Origin: Actinophytocola xanthii
Lineage (GTDB): Bacteria; Actinomycetota; Actinomycetes; Mycobacteriales; Pseudonocardiaceae
Direction: 5' to 3'
Length of the DNA stretch: 64,000 nucleotides
NCBI RefSeq assembly: GCF_001921205.1
Contig: NZ_MSIE01000005.1
Coordinates: 62,001-126,000, forward strand
Positions 36,366 to 47,110 of this stretch are shown here, one piece after another (positions within the stretch are counted from its first letter, which is position 1; each line of letters begins with the position of its first letter). The position numbers and the translations under genes were made by a program. A model generated the notes under the pieces. That model worked only from the letters and a program-made list of their open reading frames with translations. It searched no databases and had not been told where the DNA came from.

Positions 36366-36371
36366 ACCCTA
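36366..36371 (-). promoter_or_regulatory. -10 element of the TetR gene, leaderless type
   Basis: TAGGGT on the minus strand, six bases before the ATG at 36359. The first operator copy lies immediately upstream of it. Confidence 0.45.
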
Positions 36372-36376
36372 GCTTG

Positions 36377-36446
36377 GGTACCGCCGGTACCTTGACAATG
36401 TACCGGCGGAACATTATCGTTCCCATCATAAGTTACCGGCGGTACA
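36377..36446. promoter_or_regulatory. Three TetR operators and the SDR promoter
   Basis: Copies: GGTACCGCCGGTACC (36377-36391, perfect), TGTACCGGCGGAACA (36399-36413, one mismatch) and a copy with perfect core TACCGGCGGTA (36434-36444). The SDR promoter reads TTGACA (36392-36397), 17-base spacer, TATCGT (36415-36420), and the second operator fills the spacer. A bound repressor would therefore block RNA polymerase. Confidence 0.75.
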
Positions 36447-36459
36447 TAAGGAGTACGCG

Positions 36460-37374
36460 ATGAAGTGGACCGAGCAGCAGATCCCGCGCCAGGACGGCCG
36501 GGTGGCCGTGATCACCGGCGCCAACACCGGACTGGGCCTCGAGACCGCCCGGCGGCTGGCCGAGCGCGGGGCGGCGGTCGTGCTGGCCGTGCGCGACACC
36601 GAGAAGGGCAAGCTGGCCGCCGCCCGGATCAACGGCGACGTCTCCGTGCAGGAACTGGACCTGACCTCGCTGGAATCGGTGCGCGCCGCCGCGGCCGACC
36701 TGCGTACCACCTACCCGCGGATCGACCTGCTGATCAACAACGCCGGCGTGATGTACACCCCCAAGCAGACCACCCGCGACGGCTTCGAGCTGCAGTTCGG
36801 CACCAACCACCTGGGCCACTTCGCGCTCACCGGACTGCTGCTCGACCTGCTGCTGCCCGTGCCCGGCTCCCGGGTGGTCACGGTCAGCAGCACCGGTCAC
36901 CGCATCCGCGCCGCCATCCACTTCGACGACCTGCAGTGGGAGCGTTCCTACAGCCGGGCCGCCGCCTACGGCCAGTCCAAGCTCGCCAACCTGATGTTCA
37001 CCTACGAGTTGCAGCGCCGGCTCGCCGCGCACGGCACCACCGCCGCGGTGGCCGCACACCCCGGTATCTCCAACACCGAACTGGCCCGCAACATCCCGCC
37101 GGTCGCCCGCCGGTTGATCACCTGGCTCGCTCCGGTGATCAGCCAGCCCGCGACGGCGGGCGCGCTTCCCACCCTGCGGGCCGCCACCGACCCGTCCGTC
37201 CTCGGCGGGCAGTACTACGGGCCCGACGGTCTGGCCGAGCGGCGCGGCCACCCGAGGCTGGTCACCTCCAGCCCCGACTCCTACGACCTGGCCGTGCAGC
37301 AACGCCTCTGGGCCGTCTCGGAGGACCTCACCGGCGTGCGGTTCCCGATCGGCCAGGCAGTCGCCGCGGCGTGA
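36460..37374 (+). CDS. Short-chain dehydrogenase/reductase
   Basis: NAD(P)-dependent oxidoreductase (304 aa) close to the retinol dehydrogenase/WW-domain oxidoreductase-like group. The cofactor motif T-G-A-N-T-G-L-G is at 19-26, N-N-A-G at 93-96, the catalytic Ser at 143-144 and Y-x-x-x-K as Tyr170 and Lys174. The ATG is preceded by AAGGAG at six bases and a strong promoter with TTGACA. It is divergent from the TetR gene with shared operators. Substrate unknown; induction by a small carbonyl or alcohol compound is inferred. Confidence 0.92.
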   Translation: MKWTEQQIPRQDGRVAVITGANTGLGLETARRLAERGAAVVLAVRDTEKGKLAAARINGDVSVQELDLTSLESVRAAAADLRTTYPRIDLLINNAGVMYTPKQTTRDGFELQFGTNHLGHFALTGLLLDLLLPVPGSRVVTVSSTGHRIRAAIHFDDLQWERSYSRAAAYGQSKLANLMFTYELQRRLAAHGTTAAVAAHPGISNTELARNIPPVARRLITWLAPVISQPATAGALPTLRAATDPSVLGGQYYGPDGLAERRGHPRLVTSSPDSYDLAVQQRLWAVSEDLTGVRFPIGQAVAAA

Positions 37375-37389
37375 GCCGTGCGAGACCGC

Positions 37390-38178
37390 CTAGCCGACGC
37401 CGGTCGCCTTGAAGAAGGTGTAGGTGAAGGTCCCGCCGGGGTCCCCGGTGCGGCGGAGGTCGGCGATGCCCTCGCGCCAGCGGGCCTCGGTGGTCAGGCC
37501 CGCGGTCAACGCCCGGTCGCGGACCGCCTCGACCATGGCGACGAAGGTGTTGTGGGTGAAGCCGGCCACCAGGTGGGGGTGGGCGTCGTCGGCGTGGACC
37601 GTGCGCGGGGTGACCGCGACGTCCCGGAAGCCGGCGGCGGTCAGCAGGGGGTGCAGGCGCCTACCGATCAGGGCGTCGCCCGGTTGCAGGCGCACCAGGC
37701 AGTCGATGGTGTGCTGGGCGTGCGGGCTCGCGGGGTGGTAGAAGGCCGAACCGTGGTCGCCCTCGATGACGGTGACCGTCCCACCGGGACGCAGGACGCG
37801 GCGCAGGGCGTGCAGCGCGGCGACCGGGTCCGGCAGGTGCTCGAGCACGAAGCAGACGAAGAGGTGCTCGAACTCGCCGTCCTGGAAGGGAAGCGCGAAC
37901 AGGTCGGCCCGGCACCACCGCACCCGGTCCCCCACCCTGTCCCGAGCGGCGGCCAGCGACGCGGCCGACACGTCCACCGCCGTGATCGCGGCCGCGGGGC
38001 TCCCGGCCACCAGGTGGACGGTCTGGGCGCCTACCCCACAGCCCACCTCGAGCACCCGGCTGCCGGCCGGGTACCCGGTGTCGTGGTGGAGGAGCTCGGC
38101 GAGGGTGTCGGCCTGGTCGCCCAGGCGCCGGGCCTCGGTGGCCGAGTAGCCGTGGACGTAGGCGGTCGCGGTGCGCAT
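37390..38178 (-). CDS. Class I SAM-dependent methyltransferase
   Basis: Methyltransferase (262 aa) of the UbiE/methyltransf_11 type. The SAM-binding motif V-L-E-V-G-C-G-V-G is at 42-50, with an acidic post-II residue in A-V-D-V-S-A-A-S-L and motif L-F-V-C-F-V-L-E-H-L. The ATG at 38178 gives M-R-T-A-T-A-Y-V-H-G-Y, a common start in this group. Convergent with the SDR gene (15 bases between stops). Acceptor substrate unknown; small molecules are typical. Confidence 0.88.
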   Translation of the reverse strand: MRTATAYVHGYSATEARRLGDQADTLAELLHHDTGYPAGSRVLEVGCGVGAQTVHLVAGSPAAAITAVDVSAASLAAARDRVGDRVRWCRADLFALPFQDGEFEHLFVCFVLEHLPDPVAALHALRRVLRPGGTVTVIEGDHGSAFYHPASPHAQHTIDCLVRLQPGDALIGRRLHPLLTAAGFRDVAVTPRTVHADDAHPHLVAGFTHNTFVAMVEAVRDRALTAGLTTEARWREGIADLRRTGDPGGTFTYTFFKATGVG

Positions 38179-38279
38179 GGGGTCGACGATGCCAACGGCG
38201 CCCGGGGCCGAACAGGTCCACACCGCGGCTCGCGGACTGGACCACCGAGGTGGTCGCGAGCCGGCGTGGGCACGGTTTG

Positions 38280-40923
<2,644 letters not shown>

Positions 40924-40943
40924 CTACGAGGTGATCGTGAACC

Positions 40944-41105
40944 TCACCCGTTCGTCGTGGTCACGCCCTTCAGCAGGGCGGCCAGAGCCGCACGGGTCAC
41001 GGGCAGGTGCACGTCCGGGTGCTTGGAGTCACGGAGAGCCGACAGGTCTTCCCTGACCTCCACGCAGTTGCCATTCAGGTCTGAGAAACTCGACTTACGC
41101 CACAT
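40944..41105 (-). CDS. DUF397 small protein
   Basis: Small protein of 53 aa. It starts M-W-R-K-S-S-F-S, then N-G-N-C-V-E-V, and has D-S-K-H-P-D in the middle: the DUF397 signature. These proteins almost always accompany XRE regulators with a DUF5753 domain in actinomycetes. The ATG lies two bases after the stop of the regulator gene (TGATCATG), so the two are translationally linked. Family members are thought to modulate the neighbouring regulator (WhiJ-, AbaA- or Scr-type loci affecting development or antibiotic production). Here function is inferred from the pairing. Confidence 0.9.
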   Translation of the reverse strand: MWRKSSFSDLNGNCVEVREDLSALRDSKHPDVHLPVTRAALAALLKGVTTTNG

Positions 41106-41107
41106 GA

Positions 41108-41932
41108 TCAAATCTCCTTCAAAAGTAGCCCGAGCATAGTCTGTGTTTCCGACACCGAAAGAGCAAGCTCGTGCAGTACCCGCAATCGGCGGGTGTAGGG
41201 GTCCACTCGATCATCTTGTAGGTAGACAGCACCGCCCAAGGTCTCGACGTTCACCACGGGAGAAACGCTCGAAAAGGTCAGGTAAAGCCAGCTGTGAGAC
41301 AAGACGCTCACCGGCCGGTTCGCCCTGAGCACACGAAGACCAATCCCTCGGTCTCGCGCCCCATACAGGTGTTTAAGCTGCTGCCTGTGAACCTGCCGGC
41401 CTCCGAACGGCATACGCAGGGCCGCCTCATAGATGAACGCCGTGTAGTCCTTCGTGCCCAGTACCCGTTGCCGCCGTTTCCGGGCTTTCCATCGAACGTC
41501 GACATCTTCCTGGGTAACGGCGTCACACGCCAGAACCGCGCGGGCATAGGGCTCCACCTGCAGAAGACCGGGGATGAGCATGACAGACCAGTCCGTCAGC
41601 GTCAGGGCCTCGTGCTCGTAGCTGGCCAGCAGGCCCATCTCCTCGGGGACCCCGGGCAGGGGCTTCTCCCACCACCCGCCGGAGTCGCCGGAGCGGACGA
41701 ACTCGATGATCTCCTGCCGCTCCTCCCACGAGACCCCGTAGGCCGTGGTGACCATGGCGACCTCCTCGGTCGTGATTCGGCGCTTGCCGGTCTCCATACG
41801 GAACAGGGTCGTGTCGCTCATACCCGTGAGCTTTGCCGCTCCCTCCAGCGTTATCCCGGCGTGATCCTCACGAATCTTCCTCAGTCGCATCCCCACCTGC
41901 CGGTCGCGAGGGGTCGGAGTCTGTGCGGCCAA
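41108..41932 (-). CDS. XRE-family regulator with DUF5753 domain
   Basis: DNA-binding protein (274 aa). A helix-turn-helix at about residues 16-70 (L-E-G-A-A-K-L-T-G-M-S-D-T-T-L-F-R-M-E) is followed by a DUF5753 domain holding L-I-P-G-L-L-Q-V-E-P-Y-A-R-A. The TTG at 41932 has AAGGAA eight bases upstream; an ATG at 41971 would add 13 residues without a ribosome site. Together with the DUF397 gene it forms the common actinomycete pair. The gene is visibly less GC-rich than its neighbours (for example 41108-41180 and 41280-41400), suggesting acquisition by transfer between ligA and the next gene. Confidence 0.88.
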   Translation of the reverse strand: MAAQTPTPRDRQVGMRLRKIREDHAGITLEGAAKLTGMSDTTLFRMETGKRRITTEEVAMVTTAYGVSWEERQEIIEFVRSGDSGGWWEKPLPGVPEEMGLLASYEHEALTLTDWSVMLIPGLLQVEPYARAVLACDAVTQEDVDVRWKARKRRQRVLGTKDYTAFIYEAALRMPFGGRQVHRQQLKHLYGARDRGIGLRVLRANRPVSVLSHSWLYLTFSSVSPVVNVETLGGAVYLQDDRVDPYTRRLRVLHELALSVSETQTMLGLLLKEI

Positions 41933-42040
41933 GATCGAGTTCCTTTCAGGCTCTGAAATGCCCCAGGGCATTCTTCAGCGCACCCTAGCGTCATTCTCGA
42001 CGAGCCACAGAAAGGGCCACGACAGACAACAAGAAACAGT

Positions 42041-42712
42041 TTAGCCGGCGAGACCGCGCACCAGCTCGCGGAGCTCGAGCAGACCGATCGTGCCGCTCGG
42101 CTCGCTCACCGCGGTCTCCACCCGCCGCAGCCGTTCACCGGCGAGCCGCTCGCCCAGCGTCGCGTCCAGCGGGAGGTAGGTCATGGCGGAGCGCGCGGCC
42201 GGCTCCAGCTCGGCCATCGCGGGGTGGTGCACCGCGACGTCGACCACACCCTCGGCCCGGTCGACCTGGGCCACCACGCGCACGTCGGCCAGGCGGATCC
42301 GGTGTGGACCGAGGTTGACCGTGACCAGGGTCGGGTCGGGCACCGGCGGAACGGCGTCGTGGTACTCCCAGATCGCGTCCTCCGGCGGGGCGGCGGCGCG
42401 CCAGGCGTCGGTGTAGGGGCGCAGCCGCGGGTCCTCCTGGCCGGTGACGACCAATGCATAGATCGCCCGCTGGCCCCGCTCCAGGGAGAAGTGCAGGTCG
42501 GGGTGCAGGCCGGCGACGAGGCGGCAGAGCCGGTCCTCGACCCGGGCGGGTTCCCGGTCCCCCAGCGCGGCGGCGACCTCGGGCAGCAGCTCCCGCCACC
42601 CCGCCCAGAAGCGCTCGGCGAGCGGGGCGGGGTCGACCGGCGGCTGTCCGCTCCCGTCGCCGCGCCCGGGCCGCCGTTTCCACGGCCTCAGACGCCACCC
42701 CTTGCCCACCAC
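42041..42712 (-). CDS. Conserved hypothetical protein
   Basis: I do not recognise this 223-residue protein. The first 30 residues are Arg/Gly/Pro-rich. A helical segment follows (R-F-W-A-G-W-R-E-L-L-P-E-V-A-A-A-L), then a stretch with E-D-A-I-W-E-Y-H-D-A. Strand-rich sequence and a Leu-rich end (L-L-E-L-R-E-L-V-R-G-L) complete it. There is no signal peptide, membrane segment or Cys-based motif. The first of two consecutive GTG codons is chosen because TAGCGT stands six bases before it, the leaderless arrangement. Confidence 0.6.
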   Translation of the reverse strand: MVGKGWRLRPWKRRPGRGDGSGQPPVDPAPLAERFWAGWRELLPEVAAALGDREPARVEDRLCRLVAGLHPDLHFSLERGQRAIYALVVTGQEDPRLRPYTDAWRAAAPPEDAIWEYHDAVPPVPDPTLVTVNLGPHRIRLADVRVVAQVDRAEGVVDVAVHHPAMAELEPAARSAMTYLPLDATLGERLAGERLRRVETAVSEPSGTIGLLELRELVRGLAG

Positions 42713-42718
42713 CGCCTC

Positions 42719-42724
42719 ACGCTA
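42719..42724 (-). promoter_or_regulatory. -10 element of the hypothetical gene, leaderless type
   Basis: TAGCGT on the minus strand ends six bases before the GTG at 42712. The intervening GAGGCG could also serve as a weak ribosome-binding site. Confidence 0.4.
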
Positions 42725-42762
42725 TCGCGTACCCGCGAGCGGACGGAGGTGGCGCGGGGCGG

Positions 42763-43326
42763 TCAGGGCCGCAGCCCGGCCAGGACCACCGACAGCAGGC
42801 GCTCGATGCCCTCGCCGTCGGCGTGCTCGCAGGCCGTCGCGACGCCGTGGCCCAGGCGGAGCAGGTCGCTCGGCTCGAGGTTGGCACGAACCGCCCCCGC
42901 GGCCCTGGCCGGCTCGAGCAGGGCGGCGACGGCCTCCCGCAGCTGCTTCTTGCAGAACGCGAAGGTCTCCGAGTCGCGGTCGATGGCCGCCTTGAGCGTC
43001 ATGGCCAGGCCGCTGCTGTCCCTGACCCAGCCCACCTGCTCGCGGAACCAGGCGGCCAGCGCCTCCTCCGGCGGCAGCTCCTCGACCAGCGCGTACGCCC
43101 GCGCGGACAGCGCGCCGATCTCCTCCCGGTAGACGGCCTCGACCAGGGCGTCCCGGTTGGGGAAATGCCGGTAGAGGGTCCCGGGGCCGACCCGAGCCCG
43201 ACGTGCGATGTCGTCCAGGGGGACCTCGACCCCGTGCTCGGCGAAGGCCTCGCGGGCGGTCGTCAGGATCCGCTCGCGGTTGCGGCGCGCGTCCGCGCGC
43301 ATCGGCTTCACGGCGTCCTCGGCCAC
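42763..43326 (-). CDS. TetR-family regulator of the MFS exporter
   Basis: Repressor (187 aa). The DNA-binding region spans about residues 10-58 (R-R-N-R-E-R-I-L-T-T-A-R-E-A-F, then P-L-D-D-I-A-R-R-A-R-V-G-P-G-T-L-Y-R-H-F-P-N-R). The C-terminal TetR domain is of the SbtR-like kind. The GTG at 43326 has GGAG eight bases upstream; an ATG at 43302 is possible. Divergent from an MFS drug exporter with three related palindromes between, the classic arrangement for an efflux pump induced by its substrate. Confidence 0.88.
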   Translation of the reverse strand: MAEDAVKPMRADARRNRERILTTAREAFAEHGVEVPLDDIARRARVGPGTLYRHFPNRDALVEAVYREEIGALSARAYALVEELPPEEALAAWFREQVGWVRDSSGLAMTLKAAIDRDSETFAFCKKQLREAVAALLEPARAAGAVRANLEPSDLLRLGHGVATACEHADGEGIERLLSVVLAGLRP

Positions 43327-43341
43327 ACAACGCACTCCAAT

Positions 43342-43420
43342 CGGAGAGACTCTCCGGATAGGCTTGCGCATCCGGAGACCTTCTCCATATGCTAGCCGAG
43401 TTCAAATGGAGAGTCTCTCC
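43342..43420. promoter_or_regulatory. Three TetR operators between regulator and MFS gene
   Basis: CGGAGAGACTCTCCG (43342-43356), GGAGA-N3-TCTCC (43374-43386) and GGAGAGTCTCTCC (43408-43420). All share the GGAGA half-site. The last lies five bases before the ribosome-binding site of the exporter gene. Confidence 0.7.
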
Positions 43421-43434
43421 GCTTAGGAGTATTC

Positions 43435-44832
43435 GTGATCCAGCAAACCTCGGTGCGGCCCGCCCTGGGTCGGCCCGGGCTCGTGCTCGCGGTCATCGTC
43501 ACCGCGCAGCTGATGCTCATGCTCGACGTCACAGTCATGAACGTCGCCCTCCCCCGGATCCGCACCGACCTCGGTTTCACGCCGGCCGGGCTGTCCTGGG
43601 TGATGAACGCCTACACGCTCGTGTTCGGCGGCCTGCTCCTGCTCGGCGGCCGGGCCGGCGACCTGTTCGGCCGCCGCCGGGTTTTCCTCGCCGGCGTCGC
43701 CGTGTTCACGGCGGCCTCCCTGCTCGGTGCCCTGGCCGACTCGGCCGAACTGCTGGTGCTCGCCCGGGTCCTGCAGGGCCTCGGCGCGGCGGCCGCGGGA
43801 CCGAACACGCTCGCCCTGGTCACGACCACGTTCACCGAACCGTCGGCGCGGCTTCGGGCGCTTGCCGTGTTCTCGGGTGTGGCGAGCGCCGGCTTCGCGA
43901 TCGGGCTGATCGTCGGCGGGCTGCTCACCGAGTGGTTCTCCTGGCGCGCCGTACTGCTGATCAACATCCCGTTCGGGCTGGCGGTGCTGGCCCTGGCTCC
44001 CCGGCTGATCCCGGAGCCCGCCCGGCACCCGGCGCGGCTGGACCTGCCCGGCGCGTTGACCGCCACGGCCGGCACCTCGGCTTTGGTCTACGGGTTCATC
44101 CAGGCGGCCGAGCGCGGCTGGGACGGCCCGACGGTCCTCTGGCTGGTGGCCGGCGGCCTGCTGCTGACCGCGTTCCTGGTGCTCGAGGCGCGGACCAGGC
44201 AACCGCTGATGCCGCTGCGGCTGTTCACCGACCGGGCCCGCGCCGCCGGCTACCTGAACTTCTTCTTCGGCCCGATGGCGATGATGTCCACGTTCTTCTT
44301 CCTGACCCAGTTCCTGCAGGAGGTCACCGGGCTGGGCGCGCTGGGTACGGGTTTCGCGTTCCTGCCCATGGCCGTCGCGCTGTTCACGTTCTCCCGGCTG
44401 GTACCGCGCTGGCTGCCGGTCTACGGACCCCGGCCGCTCGCGGTGGCGGGAACCGCGCTGATGGTGATCGGGCTCGGCTGGCTGACCCAGCTCACCCCGG
44501 ACAGCGGCTACTTCGGCTCGCTGCTGGTCCCGATGCTGCTGCTCGGCATCGGCGGCGGGCTCGCGTTCTCGCCGCTGAACGTGGTGATCATGTCGACGGT
44601 GCCACCGGCGGACGCGGGCGCGGCCGGCGGGGTGCTGCAGACCATGCAGCAGGTCGGGGCCGCCGTGGGGCTGGCCGTACTGGTGACCGTGGCGGGGTCG
44701 GCCGCACGGTCGGCGACCGGCCTCGAGGCCCTGGTGGACGGGATGACCACCGCGTTCACCGTGGCGACGCTGTTCGCCCTGCTCACGGTGGCGGTGGCGC
44801 TGACGTTCCCGCAGCGGCGGGCCGGCCGGTAG
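43435..44832 (+). CDS. MFS drug exporter, DHA2 (14-helix) family
   Basis: Proton-coupled multidrug exporter (465 aa) of the EmrB/QacA type. The first helix carries L-M-L-D-V-T-V-M-N-V-A-L-P, the hallmark of DHA2 proteins. A loop motif G-R-A-G-D-L-F-G-R-R-R is near residues 72-82, and motif C-like G-x-x-x-G-P occurs in the fifth helix. About 14 hydrophobic segments are visible. The GTG start has AGGAGT upstream. The divergent TetR gene and operators suggest drug-inducible expression. A strong terminator follows. Confidence 0.92.
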   Translation: MIQQTSVRPALGRPGLVLAVIVTAQLMLMLDVTVMNVALPRIRTDLGFTPAGLSWVMNAYTLVFGGLLLLGGRAGDLFGRRRVFLAGVAVFTAASLLGALADSAELLVLARVLQGLGAAAAGPNTLALVTTTFTEPSARLRALAVFSGVASAGFAIGLIVGGLLTEWFSWRAVLLINIPFGLAVLALAPRLIPEPARHPARLDLPGALTATAGTSALVYGFIQAAERGWDGPTVLWLVAGGLLLTAFLVLEARTRQPLMPLRLFTDRARAAGYLNFFFGPMAMMSTFFFLTQFLQEVTGLGALGTGFAFLPMAVALFTFSRLVPRWLPVYGPRPLAVAGTALMVIGLGWLTQLTPDSGYFGSLLVPMLLLGIGGGLAFSPLNVVIMSTVPPADAGAAGGVLQTMQQVGAAVGLAVLVTVAGSAARSATGLEALVDGMTTAFTVATLFALLTVAVALTFPQRRAGR

Positions 44833-44913
44833 ACGCCCTGGCACCCGCGCTCAGAAGCCCGGCGGCCGGTCGGTTCCGGCCAGCCAGCATCACCAAGATC
44901 TTCGTCGGCACCA

Positions 44914-44950
44914 CGACCAGGCCGTTTCCCCAGGGGAAACGGCCTGGTCG
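44914..44950. terminator. Perfect 37-bp palindrome, bidirectional terminator
   Basis: Arms CGACCAGGCCGTTTCCCC (44914-44931) and GGGGAAACGGCCTGGTCG (44933-44950) flank a single A. It lies between the convergent MFS and protease genes and can form an 18-bp stem from either strand. Confidence 0.85.
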
Positions 44951-44982
44951 AAACGGTAGCCCGACGGGATGTGAGCCAGCGC

Positions 44983-45753
44983 TTATCGCCTTGAGAGGGC
45001 GGGCCGGAGTCCCTCGATGCTCAGTGCGGGTGGTTCTTGGGCGGCGGGGGGCGCACCGTCGCGGGCGGCGGAGCCGAACACCGGGAGCCAGGCATCCCAC
45101 TCGTCGAGCAGATCCTGGATCGGGAGGAAGCACCCGTCGCCGGTGTCCTCGTAGTACGCCACAGTGATGCCGACGGCCAGCACGCCACCACCGTCCGTAG
45201 CCCATACCGGGCCACCGCTGTCGCCTGGTCGAGTTTCGGCGGTCGAGCAGTACGCGGTCATCCCGTACCAGGCGATCGTCCCGGTGATGGTGCCCTCGCT
45301 CCAACCGGTGGTCACGCCCATCTTGCCGACCAGCGTGCCGACCCCCAGGCTCGACGTCGGGAAGATTCCCTCGATCCGCCCCGGGCTGGTGCCGGTGTGC
45401 GGGTCGACGACGATCTGGTGGGCGTCGTCGCCAGGGAGTTCCTGGATCAGGGCGGTGTCACGGTCGGACCACCGGGAATGCGCGACGGTCCCGAACTGTC
45501 TGCTCGTCCCGTAGACCGGCGTCCCCACCCCGGCGCAATGGCCTGCTGTGAGGATGAACATTCCACTGTCACCGCGAATCGCGTAGCCGCCGGTGCAGTA
45601 GGCCCCGACCCCCGGACCACCGAAGAACGTCGGATGCCCGGGGTAGAAGTAATAGGTCGCGGCGGACGCGGGTACGACGAGCACACCGAGCGACGCCACC
45701 ACGACGACCGCTGCCACCATGAGGCGGGCGGCCGTCCTTCTGACAGAATTCAT
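44983..45753 (-). CDS. Secreted S1-family serine protease
   Basis: Extracellular chymotrypsin-fold protease (256 aa). The signal peptide (about residues 1-31) has basic N-terminal residues, a Val-rich core and cleavage near A-S-A. The catalytic triad is His72 (T-A-G-H-C), Asp99 (D-R-D-T-A-L) and Ser179 (R-P-G-D-S-G-G-P-V). Cys pairs near 53/73 and 169/208 could form disulfides. No long pro-region is present, unlike alpha-lytic protease-type enzymes, so it may be made in active form or be a trypsin-like family of unknown target. The ATG at 45753 is preferred over one 16 codons earlier, which would spoil the signal. Confidence 0.88.
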   Translation of the reverse strand: MNSVRRTAARLMVAAVVVVASLGVLVVPASAATYYFYPGHPTFFGGPGVGAYCTGGYAIRGDSGMFILTAGHCAGVGTPVYGTSRQFGTVAHSRWSDRDTALIQELPGDDAHQIVVDPHTGTSPGRIEGIFPTSSLGVGTLVGKMGVTTGWSEGTITGTIAWYGMTAYCSTAETRPGDSGGPVWATDGGGVLAVGITVAYYEDTGDGCFLPIQDLLDEWDAWLPVFGSAARDGAPPAAQEPPALSIEGLRPALSRR

Positions 45754-45905
45754 TGAAACCCCCAAGAAAAGCAACTCACACCGGTTCTCCGCAGCAATCA
45801 CAACAGGTCGCCGGGTTGTTCACTAGGGGTATCAGGCGTTGAACAAACCTGTACGAATCCCAGTTCAGAATCGTTCTTCGAGGTACGTTTCGCGTTCTTC
45901 GGCGG

Positions 45906-46964
45906 TCAGTGACCGGGTGTGGACCAGGACTCGGGTGGCTCGACGAAGCCCTTGCCGAGGTCGCGGACGAGGGCCAGGGCACGACGGGTCCACGCGGCGG
46001 TCGCCCCGGCGAGGCCGCAGGTCGGGGTGGCCACCGCCTGGGTGGCCAGGAGCTCGCGGGGAAAGCCGAGCCGGTCCACCAGCTCCAGTGCCGGGCGGGC
46101 CAGGTCGGCCAGCGCGGGCGGGGTGGCCGGTTCGGTACTCGGCACCAGGCCGAGGAACAGCACACAGCCGTCGTCGACGGCCTCGCCGAGCTGGTCGGTG
46201 AACACGGCGGGCGTGCCCTCGAGCAGGGTGGCGTCCAACGCCACCGCGTCGGCGCCGGCGGCGCGGAACAGCGCCACCGGGGGTCGCGGCGCGCAGCAGT
46301 GCACGACCACGGGCTGGCCGGTCGCGGTCCGGGCGGCGGTCACGAGCGCGGCGAGCGTCTCGCGGGCGTCCGGCTCGGGCACGGCGGGGACCGTGCCGAG
46401 CTTGGACGGGGTGCGCAGCGCGCCGGCGAGCACCGCGGGCAGCGACGGCTCGTCGAGCTGGACCACCACGTCCGCGCCGGTGCGCCGGCGGATCTCGGTG
46501 ACGTGCGCGGCGAGCCCCTCGGCCAGCGACTCGCGGAACTCGCGCAGCGCGCCGGCGTCGGTCAGCACGCGGTGCCCGCGCGGCAGCTCCACCTCCGAGG
46601 TGAGCGTCCAGGGCCCGGCGACCTGCACCTTGAGCGCCGGCGGGGTGGTGCCAGCCCGCTCGAGCGCCAACTCGAGTGCGTCCAGGTCCCGGCGCAGGTG
46701 GTCGACCGCCCGGCGGTGGTCGGCGCCGGGACGCGCGGTCACCCGGTAGCCGGACGGCACGACCTCCACCGCGATGTCCACGAGCAGGGCCGCGGCCCGG
46801 CCGATGGTGTCGGCGCCGACGCCCCGCTTGGGCAGCTCGGGCAGGTGGGGCAGGTCGGGCAGCTCGCCGACGGCGACAGTCGCCGCCTCGACCGGGTCCT
46901 GTCCCGGCATCGAACCGATGGCGGTTGCCGCGCCCGGCGGCCAGGGATGGGTTGCCACGGGCAC
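45906..46964 (-). CDS. Methionine synthase (MetE C-terminal domain)-like protein
   Basis: Single-domain protein (352 aa) resembling the catalytic barrel of cobalamin-independent methionine synthase. Zinc-ligand-like residues remain: H-C-C in V-V-V-H-C-C-A-P and Cys in P-T-C-G-L-A-G. It equals Rv3015c by position, downstream of ligA in the conserved order. It lacks the N-terminal MetE half, so it may use a different methyl donor or act in another methyl- or thiol-transfer reaction. GTG start at 46964. Confidence 0.82.
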   Translation of the reverse strand: MPVATHPWPPGAATAIGSMPGQDPVEAATVAVGELPDLPHLPELPKRGVGADTIGRAAALLVDIAVEVVPSGYRVTARPGADHRRAVDHLRRDLDALELALERAGTTPPALKVQVAGPWTLTSEVELPRGHRVLTDAGALREFRESLAEGLAAHVTEIRRRTGADVVVQLDEPSLPAVLAGALRTPSKLGTVPAVPEPDARETLAALVTAARTATGQPVVVHCCAPRPPVALFRAAGADAVALDATLLEGTPAVFTDQLGEAVDDGCVLFLGLVPSTEPATPPALADLARPALELVDRLGFPRELLATQAVATPTCGLAGATAAWTRRALALVRDLGKGFVEPPESWSTPGH

Positions 46965-47110
46965 AGTCTCCAGCAGGTGTCCCCCACGCCCCGCCAGCGG
47001 GTCCGCGGCGGCACCGTCATCGGTGGCGTGATCGGTGGCGTGACCGGCGGAGTGATCGGCGTAGGGTCGACGACACCGGCCATCTCCGCCCGTTCTCCTC
47101 GAGGATGCCC

